From the NCBI GenBank assembly GCA_902806065.1, contig CADCVE010000001.1, positions 248,001 through 312,000 on the forward strand: 64,000 bases of DNA, read 5' to 3'. This DNA comes from an uncultured Rubrobacteraceae bacterium. Its GTDB lineage: Bacteria > Actinomycetota > Rubrobacteria > Rubrobacterales > Rubrobacteraceae. Of the stretch, positions 39,731 to 50,861 are shown piece by piece; the stretch's first letter is position 1; each line of letters opens with the position of its first letter. The translations under genes and the position numbers were made by a program. Below the pieces are notes generated by a model. That model ran no database searches, was not told where the DNA came from, and saw only the letters and a list, made by a program, of their open reading frames with translations.

Positions 39731-40945
39731 TTGGCGTCCAGGCTGGTATATGGGATAGACGTTGGTACGACGAAGATCGTCGCCATTGCTGGCCGGGTCG
39801 TCGATGGTCAGCGGGGTTGGGTAGAGGTCGTGGGTGTCGGTGAGGCGCCCAGCTACGGGCTGAAGCGCGGTTTGATCGTGGACCGGGACGCGGCGACCGA
39901 GTCGGTGGCGGCGGCGATAGAGGCTTGTGGAGGGGGTTTGCATGGGGGAACGGTCAGCGTCGGTATCGCAGGCGGGCACATCTCGTCTTCCAATGTCGAA
40001 GTCGCGCTTCTCAACCGGAGCCGCGACCGGATCGTAACGGAGCGTTTCGTGAGGCGGTTGGAGGCGGAGGCCCGGCAGACCGGGTTTGCGGAGGAAGAGA
40101 AGGTGATTCACGTCGTCCCTCGCTCCTTCGTTCTGGACGGTACGGATGGAGTCCACCAGCCGGTCGGCCTCGCGGCGCGGAAAGTGATGATGCGGGCTCA
40201 TGTGGTTAGCGGCGCCATATCGTCCATCCAAAATATCCTGGGCGCCGTCGAGGACTGTGGCGTCAAGGTCTCGCGTGTGGTCCTCGAGCCTCTGGCTTCG
40301 AGCGAGGCGTGCCTTCTCGATGAGGACCGCCGCCTGGGCGTCGCGCTAATCGACATAGGCGGTGGCACGACGGATATCGCCGCCTTTGTCCGCGGCTCTC
40401 TTACGCATACCGATGTGGTCCCCTTGGGCGGCGAGAGCTTCTCTGCCGACGTCGCCTACGGCCTAAAGGTACCCTTTGAGACCGCCGACGACCTGAAGCT
40501 CAGGTACGGGACCGTCCTCTCCCACACGATAGACGACGTGGCCGCCGTTCGGCTCGGTGAGAGACACTACAACGCCAACTTTATCAGTCAGATCCTGGAG
40601 TACCGCGCCCGTGAAGTGTTGGAATACGCTCGCGACTCCCTGGATCAGGTGGGGGTCCGAAACTCACTGCCCGCGGGGGCCGTTCTAACCGGCGGAGGCT
40701 CCCTACTGCGGGGCATGGATGAGCTCGCCGAGAAGATCCTCGGCATGCGCACCAAGATCGTGATGCCCCGGCAAATCAAAGGCAATGCTGAACCTGTGCG
40801 CAAGCCTCAGTATTCGACGGCTGTAGGTCTGCTATACTTCGGCGCGAAAAACGATGACCTTAGACCGAAAGGTAAAGGTGCAAGAAACACCAGTTTTGGT
40901 AGCATAGTGAGCGCGGTCAAGGAGTGGTTCGGTTTCGGAGTGTAG
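39731..40945 (+). CDS. ftsA: cell division protein FtsA
   Basis: GIDVGTTKIVAI, DIGGGTTDIAAF, LTGGGSLLRG. Confidence 0.94.
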   Translation: MASRLVYGIDVGTTKIVAIAGRVVDGQRGWVEVVGVGEAPSYGLKRGLIVDRDAATESVAAAIEACGGGLHGGTVSVGIAGGHISSSNVEVALLNRSRDRIVTERFVRRLEAEARQTGFAEEEKVIHVVPRSFVLDGTDGVHQPVGLAARKVMMRAHVVSGAISSIQNILGAVEDCGVKVSRVVLEPLASSEACLLDEDRRLGVALIDIGGGTTDIAAFVRGSLTHTDVVPLGGESFSADVAYGLKVPFETADDLKLRYGTVLSHTIDDVAAVRLGERHYNANFISQILEYRAREVLEYARDSLDQVGVRNSLPAGAVLTGGGSLLRGMDELAEKILGMRTKIVMPRQIKGNAEPVRKPQYSTAVGLLYFGAKNDDLRPKGKGARNTSFGSIVSAVKEWFGFGV

Positions 40946-41018
40946 TTCGGGAGGATGGGAGGTCTTTTTCGGGCGGCAACCGGGAGTGAACGGGAGAAGC
41001 TAAGTGAGAGGTTAGAAG

Positions 41019-42077
41019 GTGAACTTGGACTCGGGTACGAGCTATCTGGCAGTAATAAAGGTCGTGGGGATCGGTGGCGGCGGGACCAACGCGGTGAATC
41101 GCATGATCAACTCCGGGTTGTCGGGGGTAGAGTTCATCGCGGTAAACACGGACGCGCAGTCGTTGCAGATGACCGACGCTGATATGAAGATCCACATCGG
41201 TGAGAAGCTCACCCGTGGCCTGGGTGCCGGGGCGGACCCGAAGCTGGGAATGGAGGCCGCCGAGGAGAGTAAGGCGGAGATCGAGGAGTCGCTCAAGGGG
41301 GCTGACATGGTCTTCGTCACGGCTGGCAAAGGCGGTGGTACGGGTACGGGCGCTGCGCCCGTGGTTGCGAAGCTGGCCCGGGAGGCGGGGGCTCTGACGG
41401 TCGGGGTCGTTACCCGGCCGTTCACCTTCGAGGGCAAGCGCCGCGGTACGTATGCGGAGGAAGGGATCAAGCGCCTCAAGGAGAACGTAGACTCCCTTAT
41501 TATCATCCCGAACGACCGGCTGTTGCAGGTAGCAGATAAGCGCACGAGCATGATGGATGCCTTCAAGATGGCCGACGACGTGTTGCGAAAGGGCGTGCAG
41601 GGCATTACGGACCTCATCACGGTGCCGGGGCTCATAAACTTGGACTTTGCGGACGTGCGGACCATTATGCAGAACTCCGGGTCGGCGCTTATGGGTATCG
41701 GCGAGTCGAGTAGCGAGAACAGGGGGGCCGAGTCGGCGAAGATGGCCATCTCCAGCCCGCTTCTGGAGGCGAGCATCGAGGGGGCGACCGGGATTATCTT
41801 GAACATCACCGGTGGCTCGGATCTCGGGCTCTTCGAGGTCAACGAGGCGGCCGAGATCGTTCACAACGCCGCCCACCAGGACGCTAACTTGATCTTCGGG
41901 GCAGTCGTGGACGAGGCGTTTGGCGAGCGCGTAAGCGTGACGGTAATAGCTACGGGCTTCGATCAACGCCTCGTTACGAGGCGTCGTGATGAGCAGGCGA
42001 CCGCAGAGCCGTTCGAGGAGCCGGTCCAGCAAGAGGGCGATGTCCTCGACATCCCGGCCTTCCTCCGGCGTCGCTAA
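41019..42077 (+). CDS. ftsZ: cell division protein FtsZ
   Basis: [13 protein letters not shown] tubulin signature; C-terminal DIPAFLRRR. Confidence 0.98.
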   Translation: MNLDSGTSYLAVIKVVGIGGGGTNAVNRMINSGLSGVEFIAVNTDAQSLQMTDADMKIHIGEKLTRGLGAGADPKLGMEAAEESKAEIEESLKGADMVFVTAGKGGGTGTGAAPVVAKLAREAGALTVGVVTRPFTFEGKRRGTYAEEGIKRLKENVDSLIIIPNDRLLQVADKRTSMMDAFKMADDVLRKGVQGITDLITVPGLINLDFADVRTIMQNSGSALMGIGESSSENRGAESAKMAISSPLLEASIEGATGIILNITGGSDLGLFEVNEAAEIVHNAAHQDANLIFGAVVDEAFGERVSVTVIATGFDQRLVTRRRDEQATAEPFEEPVQQEGDVLDIPAFLRRR

Positions 42078-42111
42078 ACAGCGCGAGCAAGAAAGCCGGT
42101 CGGACTTCTCT

Positions 42112-42822
42112 TTGCAGGCCACACCAGAGCGTATCAGCGAGCGGCTAGAGGCCGTCCGCTGGGGCGTCCGCGAGGCTTTGAACGAGAGTGGCCGCGGGCC
42201 GGATGAGACCAGGATACTGGTAGCCAGTAAGTACTATACGCTGGAGCAGATGGGGGCTCTCGCCGGAGCCGGGGTCGAGATTGTGGGAGAGAATAAGGTT
42301 GAGGACCTCTTGAGGAAGCAGGAGGCATTCGAAGATGCCTTCGAGTGGCACTTTATCGGTCATCTACAGCGGCGCAAGGCAAGAGACGTCGTCTCTCGCG
42401 TGACACTCATTCACTCCGTGGATTCCGTAAGGCTTGTCGAGGAACTAGCGAAAAGGGCCCCCGAGGAGGGGGTCGAGGTCCTCGTACAGGTTAACGTCAG
42501 CGGGGAGGAGTCGAAGTACGGGGTTAGAGAAGATGAGGTCGACCCTATGCTCGAAGTCATAGGTGAGACTGAAGGTAAGGTACGGGCGCGCGGGTTTTCA
42601 ACCCTCGCGCCGCTAGTTGAACAGGCGGAAGATGTACGTTATGTTTTCGCAAAACTGCGGACGATTCGTGATAGGCTGAAAAATCGTTGGAGTTCCCGCT
42701 TCGACCTTTCGGAGCTATCGATGGGTATGAGTAACGATTACCGCGTCGCCGTCGAGGAAGGGGCCACTATTGTCAGGATCGGGCGGGCATTGATAGAGGA
42801 GCCAAGGGAGGCCCGTTCGTGA
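42112..42822 (+). CDS. YggS/PLPBP family pyridoxal phosphate homeostasis protein
   Basis: LVASKYY...GENKVEDLL...WHFIGHLQRRK...LSMGMSNDY; TTG 42112 probable start. Confidence 0.9.
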   Translation: MQATPERISERLEAVRWGVREALNESGRGPDETRILVASKYYTLEQMGALAGAGVEIVGENKVEDLLRKQEAFEDAFEWHFIGHLQRRKARDVVSRVTLIHSVDSVRLVEELAKRAPEEGVEVLVQVNVSGEESKYGVREDEVDPMLEVIGETEGKVRARGFSTLAPLVEQAEDVRYVFAKLRTIRDRLKNRWSSRFDLSELSMGMSNDYRVAVEEGATIVRIGRALIEEPREARS

Positions 42823-42831
42823 GGAGGCTGG

Positions 42832-43419
42832 ATGGGAGTTAGAGATCGTCTGGACAACGTTATGGCCTGGTTCGGCTTCGGCGTCGAAGAGGATGACTAC
42901 TACGATGAAGAAGACGAGAGACAGGCCCACACAAAGGATCGCCACACAGGTGGCGCTCAGAGTTCCGAGCCGCGTCCGACCGTGCGACGCCTGGGCCGCT
43001 CGGAGCACTCCTCGGCTTTTGGTACGTCCATCGGCGATCTCTTTGGCAGCGAAGGTTCGGCTGACCGGCTATCTCCTTACGGCGATGAGGGTAGCGGATC
43101 TCAGGCGCGCCTGCGCGCCGTCCCCGATCAGCGGGTCGCTCCTACGAGGGTGAGCGTGGTGGACCCATCGAGCTTTAATGACGCTCAAGCTGTCGCCGAC
43201 CGCTTCAAGCGTCAGCAGCCGGTGATCCTGAACCTGCAGCAGGCCGACGGGGAACTTAGTCGCAGGATGGTCGACTTCTGTTCGGGCCTGACTTATGCCC
43301 TGGACGGACAGATACAGACAGTCGCGAACCGAGTCTTCCTCCTGACGCCGCGCAACGTCGAGGTCTCGGCCGAGGAGCGCAAACGGCTCGCCGAGCGGGC
43401 ATTCTTCAACCAGCTTTAG
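42832..43419 (+). CDS. sepF: cell division protein SepF
   Basis: SepF C-domain (VVDPSSFNDAQAVADRFKRQQPVILNLQ...RRMVDFCSGLTYALDG). Confidence 0.94.
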   Translation: MGVRDRLDNVMAWFGFGVEEDDYYDEEDERQAHTKDRHTGGAQSSEPRPTVRRLGRSEHSSAFGTSIGDLFGSEGSADRLSPYGDEGSGSQARLRAVPDQRVAPTRVSVVDPSSFNDAQAVADRFKRQQPVILNLQQADGELSRRMVDFCSGLTYALDGQIQTVANRVFLLTPRNVEVSAEERKRLAERAFFNQL

Positions 43420-43422
43420 GAT

Positions 43423-44211
43423 TTGAAGAGGGTAGGCATAATCGGGGCGGGTAAGATCGGAGGCTCGCTCATCTCTAGGCTCTCGGCCTCCGGAGACTTC
43501 GACCTTACGGTCAGCGACATTCATGAGGCGCAGTTGAAGCTTTTCGCCGAGGGTTACGGTGTAAGGACCACTCACTCGAATAGGGAGGCGGCCGAGGAGA
43601 GCGACTTGCTCATAGTGGCCGTGAAGCCCTGGGATGTTGGGGCGGCACTCGACGAGGTCTCGCCCGCGATGGAGAGTGAGGAGAAGGCGGTGGTTAGCGT
43701 AGCCGCCGGGGTGCCGATCAAGGCCATCGAGCGCAGGCTGCCTGCGGGGGCGGCGGTTTTGAGGGTCATGCCGAATGTGTGCGCGGCGGTGGGTCTGGGT
43801 TCGGCGGTAGTGGCGGCGAATGAGCCCGGTGAGGCGTACCTGCGAATGGTCGTGGGTATCTTCCGGCATGTGGGGGATGTGATCGAGCTTCCAGAGAGAC
43901 TCTTCGACGCCGCGACGGCGCTACACGGGTCAGGGCCGGCATATGTGGCGCTCTTCGCGGACGCTCTTATTCAGGCAGGCGTGAGAGAAGGCATCCCGCG
44001 CGACGTGGCGAGGAGGCTCGTCAACGAAACCATAGGAGGTACGGCGGTCCTGCTCAAGGAGAGGTCGGCGCACCAGATCCGGGACGAGGTGATGACCCCC
44101 GGCGGAACTACCGCGGCGGCCTTCGTTGCAATGGAGAAGGCCGGCTTCGTGGCCGCAGTCTACGATGGGATCGAGGCCGCTACCGAGCAGTCCCGGAGGT
44201 TGGCGGAATGA
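43423..44211 (+). CDS. proC: pyrroline-5-carboxylate reductase
   Basis: Rossmann GAGKIGGSL, HGSGPAYVALFADAL, TPGGTTAAA. Confidence 0.93.
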   Translation: MKRVGIIGAGKIGGSLISRLSASGDFDLTVSDIHEAQLKLFAEGYGVRTTHSNREAAEESDLLIVAVKPWDVGAALDEVSPAMESEEKAVVSVAAGVPIKAIERRLPAGAAVLRVMPNVCAAVGLGSAVVAANEPGEAYLRMVVGIFRHVGDVIELPERLFDAATALHGSGPAYVALFADALIQAGVREGIPRDVARRLVNETIGGTAVLLKERSAHQIRDEVMTPGGTTAAAFVAMEKAGFVAAVYDGIEAATEQSRRLAE

Positions 44212-44588
44212 TGGCGCTCGTGGAAGAGATTATGTTGGATCCGATGCTCGCCGTGTTCGTGCAGACGTTCGGGTTCAGCGTCAGCGTATTGCTTATGACC
44301 GCAGTAAACTACGCTTTTTACATACTGCTCGGGTTTATCATAGCGTGGATACTCTTCAGCTGGTTCCCGGGTTACCCGTCTAACAGATTTTTTCAGGTCG
44401 TCTACGATGCGGTGGGTGCGGTAGTCAACCCGATTATGATGCCGTTGCGTAGCAGGCTACCGGCCCTCAACCTTGGCGGGTTCGCGTTGGATCTCTCGCC
44501 TATTATTGCTATCTTTGGACTGTATATCGGACGTAGTCTACTGAATGGCATAATTATTCCGCAGTTCATACAACCTATTACGGGGTGA
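44208..44588 (+). CDS. YggT family membrane protein
   Basis: Two YggT segments, DLSPIIAIFGL. Confidence 0.88.
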   Translation: MMALVEEIMLDPMLAVFVQTFGFSVSVLLMTAVNYAFYILLGFIIAWILFSWFPGYPSNRFFQVVYDAVGAVVNPIMMPLRSRLPALNLGGFALDLSPIIAIFGLYIGRSLLNGIIIPQFIQPITG

Positions 44589-44592
44589 TCTC

Positions 44593-45552
44593 ATGGCAAT
44601 AAGACCGGTGGATATACGGCGCAAGGAGTTCAAGAGCGGCTTTCGCGGCTACGACGCGAACCAGGTGGATGATTTCCTGGACGAGGTCGCCGACGAGTTC
44701 GAGCGCACCTTCGCCGAGAACCAGCGCTTGTCAGAGGAGATAACGTCGCTCCAGGAGCGCACGCAGCAGTTCGAGGACCTGGAGACTTCTATTAGGGAGG
44801 CTCTGGTACACGCCCAGCAGGTTGCCCGCGACCTTCGGCAGAACGCCGGCAAGGAGGCCGAGCTGATCGTACGCGAGGCCAATGAGCAGGCGCACCGCAT
44901 CCTCGCCGAATCCTCGGGCCGGCTAGAGCGGATCCAGGAATCCTACGAGGTCTTGCACAAGGCCAAGCAGGACTTCGCCAGCGATTTTAGACATCTCCTC
45001 AAGAGCTACCTCGCCGTTATGGATAACGCTGACGTCGCCTCGGCCAGGGAGATAGAAGCCTCACTACGCGAACGCCTCGACCTTGAATCAGTCGGCGCCG
45101 CGCGTGAAGCCGCCGAGACTCGCAGGCAAGAGGGCCGCGACGATACCGCCGCGCACGAGCAGCCGTTGCGCGATACGGATGAAACTCGTGGTACGGAGGA
45201 GACCCGCAGAACAGGGGACGTTGAGAGTACCCAGCAGCTACAGGTCACTTCCTCACCGAGTGGCGAGGGAACGAGCGCAGTCGGGGACCGCGGGGGGGCG
45301 GAACCTGAGGTCGAGGAACCGGAGGTCGAGCCTTCGAGCACCCGCCAGGACCCGGCCTTCCGGCGAAGCGGCTCGGCAGAGGCGGACACCATGTCGCAGC
45401 GGCCCGATCGGGAGTTCGAGCGGGCGGAGCAGTCTGCGCCGGCTGAAGAGAACCGTGCCGCCGACGAGTTCTTCGGTCAAGAGGGGCAAGGTGATGAGAA
45501 CGAGGAGCGTAAGATCTTCCGGGCCAGCCGCTTCCTGCGCCGCCGCAACTAA
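44593..45552 (+). CDS. DivIVA domain-containing protein
   Basis: IRPVDIRRKEFKSGFRGYDANQVDDFLDEVADEFERT; coiled coil and low-complexity tail. Confidence 0.94.
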   Translation: MAIRPVDIRRKEFKSGFRGYDANQVDDFLDEVADEFERTFAENQRLSEEITSLQERTQQFEDLETSIREALVHAQQVARDLRQNAGKEAELIVREANEQAHRILAESSGRLERIQESYEVLHKAKQDFASDFRHLLKSYLAVMDNADVASAREIEASLRERLDLESVGAAREAAETRRQEGRDDTAAHEQPLRDTDETRGTEETRRTGDVESTQQLQVTSSPSGEGTSAVGDRGGAEPEVEEPEVEPSSTRQDPAFRRSGSAEADTMSQRPDREFERAEQSAPAEENRAADEFFGQEGQGDENEERKIFRASRFLRRRN

Positions 45553-45556
45553 CACA

Positions 45557-45901
45557 ATGGCCAAAGCTGAGGCTAGAGTCGAAGCCAAGGCCGAGGAGAG
45601 TTTCGTCAGTTTCGCGAACAACGGAGTCTACGTAAACCTCCGGGTCTCTCCCGGGGCGAAGAGCACAGAGGTCAAGGGACTACACGGGGGACGCGCCGTC
45701 AAGCTCTCCGTCGCGGCTCCACCGGTCGAGGGGAAAGCTAACGTGGAAGTGCAGCGTTATTTAGCGCGGCTCTTTGGAGTCTCCCGCTCAGAGGTTGCAG
45801 TGGTAAAGGGTGCATCGAGCCGGGACAAGCGCGTCTTTGTACGTGGAGCGGAACCGGCCGCCGTCCGGAAAGGCCTGGGCGATCTCGCCAGCTTCAGCTA
45901 G
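45557..45901 (+). CDS. DUF167 (YggU) family protein
   Basis: VNLRVSPGAKSTEVKG...PPVEGKANVEV; ATG 45557 in frame with the longer ORF. Confidence 0.9.
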   Translation: MAKAEARVEAKAEESFVSFANNGVYVNLRVSPGAKSTEVKGLHGGRAVKLSVAAPPVEGKANVEVQRYLARLFGVSRSEVAVVKGASSRDKRVFVRGAEPAAVRKGLGDLASFS

Positions 45902-46814
45902 CCGGGGGGACGAACACGCTCCGGATAGCGTCCAGAGATTCGAGGTCGCCCCCGAAGAGATTGGAGAGCGCCTGGACCGGCTCATTGCATCGTGGTTGGA
46001 GATCAGCCGTAGCGCGGCGCGGCGGATGATCGAGGAATCCTTCGTGCGAGTCGGGGGCACCGAGGCCACTCCGTCTCACAAGGCGCGAGGTGGAGAACAG
46101 GTCGAGGTCCGGCTCGTCGAAGAGAGGCTGAGACCTGAGGATATTCACGTTCCCGTGGTCTACGAGGACGAATATCTTCTGGTGGTAGACAAGCCCGCCG
46201 GACTCGTGGTGCATCCCGGCGCGGGGAACCGTTCGGGGACGCTGGTGAATGCGCTCCTGGACAGGGGTATCTCTGGTGGTGAGGACCCGGAGCGGCCGGG
46301 TGTCGTTCATCGTCTGGACCGCGATACGTCGGGGCTCATGGTGCTGGTAAAGGGCGAGGAGGCCTACTCGGGGCTCGTGTCGGATCTCGCGGCCCGGCGT
46401 GTGAAACGTGTCTACCGGGCGCTCGTTGTCGGGGAGGGGCTTCCAGCGGCCGGGATGGTCGACTCTCCGGTGGGGCGAGACCCTGAAAACCCGACCCTCA
46501 TGGCCGCGGGTATCGGGAGGCCGGCGGTTACGCACTTCGAGGTCGTGGATGAGGGTGTGGGGCACGCGATGCTGCGAGTCCGTCTAGAGACGGGGAGGAC
46601 GCACCAGATCCGGGTACACCTCTCGGCCATAGGGCACCCCGTCTACGCCGACCCACTCTACGGTGAGGCCGTCCCCGGCCAGCGTCTGTGGCTCCACGCC
46701 GAGCGCTTGGCCTTTGTTCATCCGGTGACCGGAGAGCATCTGGAGTTCGAGACTCCGATACCCGAAGACCTGCGCGAGGCGGCCCGGGCTCTGGATGTAC
46801 GCTTCCTCGCTTGA
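45843..46814 (+). CDS. rluD: RluA/RluD family pseudouridine synthase; start uncertain
   Basis: HRLDRDTSGLMVL, S4-like N-terminus GERLDRLIASW, GRTHQIRVHLS. Confidence 0.92.
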   Translation: MERNRPPSGKAWAISPASASRGDEHAPDSVQRFEVAPEEIGERLDRLIASWLEISRSAARRMIEESFVRVGGTEATPSHKARGGEQVEVRLVEERLRPEDIHVPVVYEDEYLLVVDKPAGLVVHPGAGNRSGTLVNALLDRGISGGEDPERPGVVHRLDRDTSGLMVLVKGEEAYSGLVSDLAARRVKRVYRALVVGEGLPAAGMVDSPVGRDPENPTLMAAGIGRPAVTHFEVVDEGVGHAMLRVRLETGRTHQIRVHLSAIGHPVYADPLYGEAVPGQRLWLHAERLAFVHPVTGEHLEFETPIPEDLREAARALDVRFLA

Positions 46815-46854
46815 CGGGACCCTCATGCTCTGTTAGCTTTTCTTAGATTAGCAC

Positions 46855-46887
46855 CCTTTAACGGCGCTCAGTGAGGCGCGAAGGAGG
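46855..46887 (+). promoter_or_regulatory. PyrR-binding-loop-like RNA hairpin overlapping the pyrR Shine-Dalgarno
   Basis: CCUUU-AACG-GCGC-UCAGUGAG-GCGC-GAAGG then AGG; contains CUCAGUGAGGC, close to the recalled PyrR loop consensus UCCNGNGAGGY. Confidence 0.7.
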
Positions 46888-46897
46888 CAGTACAGGC

Positions 46898-47506
46898 TTG
46901 AAACTATTGAGCGCCGACGCCCGTCGGCACGGTCACACTGAGGGTCGAGTCCTCTCCGAACTTCTTTCTAGAGATGGTATCGACCGCTCCTTGAGACGTA
47001 TCTCGCATGAGATCCTTGAGCGCAACGCGCATTCGCTGAACGACCTCGCTCTCGTAGGCGTCCTGACCCGCGGAGTACCACTAGCGGAGAGGATCGCACG
47101 CAACATCGAGCACTTCGAGGGTCTGGAGGTTCCAGTGGGAGCCCTGGACATCACCCTGCACCGGGACGACCGCCAGGCGCAGAACGCAGAGCGCGACGCG
47201 GAGCGGGGCATGGAGCCCGAGGTGCGCTCGGGTAGCGTACCTTTCGATGTCGCCGGGAAGACGATCGTACTCGTAGACGACGTTTTGTATACCGGGCGTA
47301 CGGCGCGGGCGGCGATGGATGCTCTTCTGGAACTCGGCCGTCCGGCGGCGATACGCCTGGCCATACTCGTCGATCGGGGGCACAGAGAGTTGCCTATCCG
47401 GGCCGACCACGTAGGGAAGAATGTCCCGACCAGCCGTGAGGAGACAGTGCGGGTAAGGCTCGCCGAGACTGATGGGGAAGACGGGGTGATCCGGGTTGCT
47501 AAGTAG
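46898..47506 (+). CDS. pyrR: bifunctional PyrR regulator/uracil phosphoribosyltransferase
   Basis: [24 protein letters not shown] motif; TTG 46898 follows SD AAGGAGG. Confidence 0.93.
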   Translation: MKLLSADARRHGHTEGRVLSELLSRDGIDRSLRRISHEILERNAHSLNDLALVGVLTRGVPLAERIARNIEHFEGLEVPVGALDITLHRDDRQAQNAERDAERGMEPEVRSGSVPFDVAGKTIVLVDDVLYTGRTARAAMDALLELGRPAAIRLAILVDRGHRELPIRADHVGKNVPTSREETVRVRLAETDGEDGVIRVAK

Positions 47507-48419
47507 AAATTTTCTGACACTGGAGGGCGTAAGCAGGGAAGAGCTGAGAGACATTCTAGACCTGGCGCGGGTACATGCCGCGGGTCACGGTGGGCTCTCT
47601 CTGGTTGGAAGGACCGTGTGTCTGGCCTTCTTTGAGGCCTCGACGCGCACCGCGGTCTCCTTCGAACTCGCCGCCCGGCGCGCCGGGGCGGATGTCATCT
47701 CCATCTCGGAGAAAGGGTCGGCGGTGCAGAAGGGCGAGTCCCTTATCGATACTGTGGTCACCCTCGATGCTTTGGGGGCGGATGCGATCGTGGTCCGTCA
47801 CCCTTCCGTGGGTGCCGCGCGGTTGGCGGCTCGCTACACGGACGCCGCCGTAGTCAACGCGGGCGACGGGTGCGGCCAGCATCCGACCCAGGCCTTGCTG
47901 GATCTTCACGCGCTCTCGAACGCCGTGGGGAGCTTCGACGAACTCTGCGGACGAAAGGTCGCCGTCGTTGGCGATGTCTTGCACAGCCGGGTGGCGCGCA
48001 GCGTCATCCCCGCCTTCCAGGCAGCGGGTATGGAGGTGGCTCTGGTCGCTCCCGAAACCCTCTTGCCCTCTGAGAATGGGGCTTGGGAACTCCCGATCCT
48101 GCCCTCCGTGGACGACGCGATCGACTGGGGCGCCGACGTTCTGTACGCGCTCCGCCTTCAGAACGAGCGGATGACTAGCGAGTCTCCGCGCATCCCCTCG
48201 GTTGCCGAGTACGCCCGCTACTACGGTGTCGCGCGGCGGCATCTGCGGGACGATGTCCTCGTCATGCATCCGGGACCAGTCAACCGGGGTGTGGAGATCT
48301 CCGGTGATGTCGTGCTCTCGGACTCTTCTCTGATCCCCGCCCAAGTCGCCGCCGGAGTCGCTGTTCGCTCCGCGGTCCTCGCCTACGCCACCGGCGTCGC
48401 CCAAAAGGCCGTCGCGTGA
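47496..48419 (+). CDS. pyrB: aspartate carbamoyltransferase catalytic subunit
   Basis: [27 protein letters not shown]. Confidence 0.95.
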   Translation: MLSRNFLTLEGVSREELRDILDLARVHAAGHGGLSLVGRTVCLAFFEASTRTAVSFELAARRAGADVISISEKGSAVQKGESLIDTVVTLDALGADAIVVRHPSVGAARLAARYTDAAVVNAGDGCGQHPTQALLDLHALSNAVGSFDELCGRKVAVVGDVLHSRVARSVIPAFQAAGMEVALVAPETLLPSENGAWELPILPSVDDAIDWGADVLYALRLQNERMTSESPRIPSVAEYARYYGVARRHLRDDVLVMHPGPVNRGVEISGDVVLSDSSLIPAQVAAGVAVRSAVLAYATGVAQKAVA

Positions 48420-49744
48420 CGGAGGCCCGAATGGGTGCTCAAGACCTCATAATCCGCGGCGCTCATGTCCTGGATCCCGGTTCCAACCTCGACGGCATAA
48501 CGGACGTGCGCCTCTCAGCAGGACGTATCACCGAGGTCGGCGAGGGCCTGCGCGGCGTGCGAGCCCTCGACGCCAGCGGCCTGCACCTGTTCCCAGGCTT
48601 TGTGGACGTTCATGCTCACTGGCGTACGCCGGGTCGGGAAGACGAAGAGACCATAGAGACGGGCTCCGCCGCTGCGGCGGCTGGTGGCTTCACGAGCGTG
48701 GTAATGATGCCGAATACGGACCCGGTGATAGACAAACCTGTGGTCGTCTCGGGTCTCGTCCGGCGCATAGAGAGGGAGTCGAGGGTGCGAGCCTACGTCT
48801 CGGCTGCCTTGCACGAAGGTCTAGAGGGTAAACGGCTCACAGAGATGCGCCTGCTCAAAGAGGCCGGGGCGTTTTGCGTCTCCGACGACGGGCTCGGGAC
48901 GCAGTCCGCCGGGGTATTAAGGAACGGGATGCTCTACGCCAAATCTGCTGGGCTGCCGGTGATTCTGCACTGTGAGGACCATACCCTGGCGACCGGCGTC
49001 GTCCACGATGGGGTAGCGGCGGCACTCGCTGGGTTGCCGGGTTCTCCGGGGAGCGCCGAAGACGTAGCAACGGCGATGGCACTCGTGCTCGCAGCAGAGA
49101 CTAGCGCGAAGGTCCACGTAACTCACGTCTCGACCGCTCTCTCAGCCGCGCTCGTCGGTTTCTTCAAGGTGCGGGGAGACATCACCGCTGATACCACGCC
49201 GCACCATTTGACGCTGACCGAGGAGTTGGTCAGCACGCTTGAAGGCCTTTATAGGGTAAACCCGCCGTTGCGACCGGATGAAGACCGGATCGGTGTTGGA
49301 GATGCGCTTGCGAGTGGTATCCTAGATTTCGTGGCTACGGACCACGCGCCGCACGCCGCGTCGGAGAAAGAGCTACCGTTAGAGGAGGCCGCACCAGGTT
49401 TCTTGGGCCATGAGACTGCTTTTTCGGCACTCTACACAGACCTCGTACAGAGCGGGAAGCTCTCGCTCTCGCGGCTTATCGAGACGATGGCGTCGGCTCC
49501 GGGCCGCTGGGTCAGAGAAGCCAGCGGCGCCAGCGGCGCTTGCGGGATCTGCCCGGGAGCGCCCGCCGACCTGGCGCTCGTAGACCTCTCTGGAGAGTGG
49601 ACGGTTCGGGCGGACGCACTTGTCAGCCGTTCCTCGAATAGCCCGTACCTCGGGCGCAGGCTCAAGGGCCGGGTCGTTGGCACGGTGGTCGGTGGCGAGA
49701 TGGTGTACGATGGAATAGGAGCGAAGTTTGGAGCAAGGGCGTAA
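48416..49744 (+). CDS. pyrC: dihydroorotase
   Basis: [28 protein letters not shown]. Confidence 0.94.
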   Translation: MTEARMGAQDLIIRGAHVLDPGSNLDGITDVRLSAGRITEVGEGLRGVRALDASGLHLFPGFVDVHAHWRTPGREDEETIETGSAAAAAGGFTSVVMMPNTDPVIDKPVVVSGLVRRIERESRVRAYVSAALHEGLEGKRLTEMRLLKEAGAFCVSDDGLGTQSAGVLRNGMLYAKSAGLPVILHCEDHTLATGVVHDGVAAALAGLPGSPGSAEDVATAMALVLAAETSAKVHVTHVSTALSAALVGFFKVRGDITADTTPHHLTLTEELVSTLEGLYRVNPPLRPDEDRIGVGDALASGILDFVATDHAPHAASEKELPLEEAAPGFLGHETAFSALYTDLVQSGKLSLSRLIETMASAPGRWVREASGASGACGICPGAPADLALVDLSGEWTVRADALVSRSSNSPYLGRRLKGRVVGTVVGGEMVYDGIGAKFGARA

Positions 49745-50858
49745 CTTGGGCCTCGCGGGGCGGAGCCGGGCGTTAGTGGTGCTGGAGGACGGAACCTCGT
49801 TCTCAGGTTGGACCTTCGTGGGCGAGGGTGAGGTCTCGGGAGAGGTCGTGTTCACGACTAGCATGGTCGGCTACCAGGAGACCCTCACGGACCCCTCGTA
49901 CCGGGGTCAGATCTTGTTGTTTACTTACCCTCTTATCGGAAACTACGGTGTTATTCCCGGTGATGAGGAGTCCACGAAGATACAGGCCGCCGCCGTCCTC
50001 GTCCGCGAGTACACTACGTACCACAGTAACTGGGCGAGTGAGAAATCCCTCTCCGACCTCCTCGAAGAGAACGGCACATTGGGCGTCGAAGGTATAGACA
50101 CGCGGGCACTAACCCGTCACTTGAGGGACAAAGGCGCGATGCGCGGGATCATCTCTACCGTCGAGCACAACGTCAATGTTCTGCAAGAGAGAGCCAATGC
50201 TCATCCGAAGATGGTTGGCCTCGACCTTGCCTCCTCTACGACCGAGCTCTCCGAGCCGACCTTGCTCCCGGCGTTTGGTGAGGAGCGTTGCCGCATCGTC
50301 GCGCTCGATTATGGCGTAAAGGGTTCGATCTATAAGGAGTTGCGGAGTCGCGGTGCTTCGGTATTGGCGGTGCCGGGTTCAACACCCGCCGCCGAGGTCC
50401 TGGCCGAGGAGCCAGACGGAGTGTTCCTCTCCAACGGTCCCGGAGACCCGGCCGCCCTGGAAGACGCGGTCGCAAACCTGCGCGGCTTGTTGGGTGAGAA
50501 GCCGGTCTTTGGGATCTGCCTCGGGCATCAGCTACTCGGTCTGGCTCTGGGCTGCAAGACGTACAAGATGCCCTTTGGCCACCATGGTGCCAACCACCCT
50601 GTTCGTAACCTCAGGACGGGCCACATCGAGATCACCAGCCAGAACCATGGCTTCGCCGTGAGCAGAGAAAATCTGCCCGAAGGTGTCGAGCTGACACATC
50701 ACAATCTCTACGACGACACCGTCGAAGGGCTGGCAAGCCCCTCGCTCGGCGCCTGGAGCGTCCAGTACCACCCAGAATCCAGCCCCGGGCCACGTGACTC
50801 CGGTTATCTCTTCGACGAGTTCGTCGAGGACATCTCGGAGAGAAAGGCGCGGGTGTAG
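49728..50858 (+). CDS. carA: carbamoyl-phosphate synthase small subunit
   Basis: [37 protein letters not shown]. Confidence 0.96.
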   Translation: MEQGRNLGLAGRSRALVVLEDGTSFSGWTFVGEGEVSGEVVFTTSMVGYQETLTDPSYRGQILLFTYPLIGNYGVIPGDEESTKIQAAAVLVREYTTYHSNWASEKSLSDLLEENGTLGVEGIDTRALTRHLRDKGAMRGIISTVEHNVNVLQERANAHPKMVGLDLASSTTELSEPTLLPAFGEERCRIVALDYGVKGSIYKELRSRGASVLAVPGSTPAAEVLAEEPDGVFLSNGPGDPAALEDAVANLRGLLGEKPVFGICLGHQLLGLALGCKTYKMPFGHHGANHPVRNLRTGHIEITSQNHGFAVSRENLPEGVELTHHNLYDDTVEGLASPSLGAWSVQYHPESSPGPRDSGYLFDEFVEDISERKARV

Positions 50859-50861
50859 GGC

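Noticed and set aside
40955-41182. 75-aa ORF between ftsA and ftsZ
   Set aside because: Overlaps the ftsZ start in another frame and shows no family resemblance; likely spurious.
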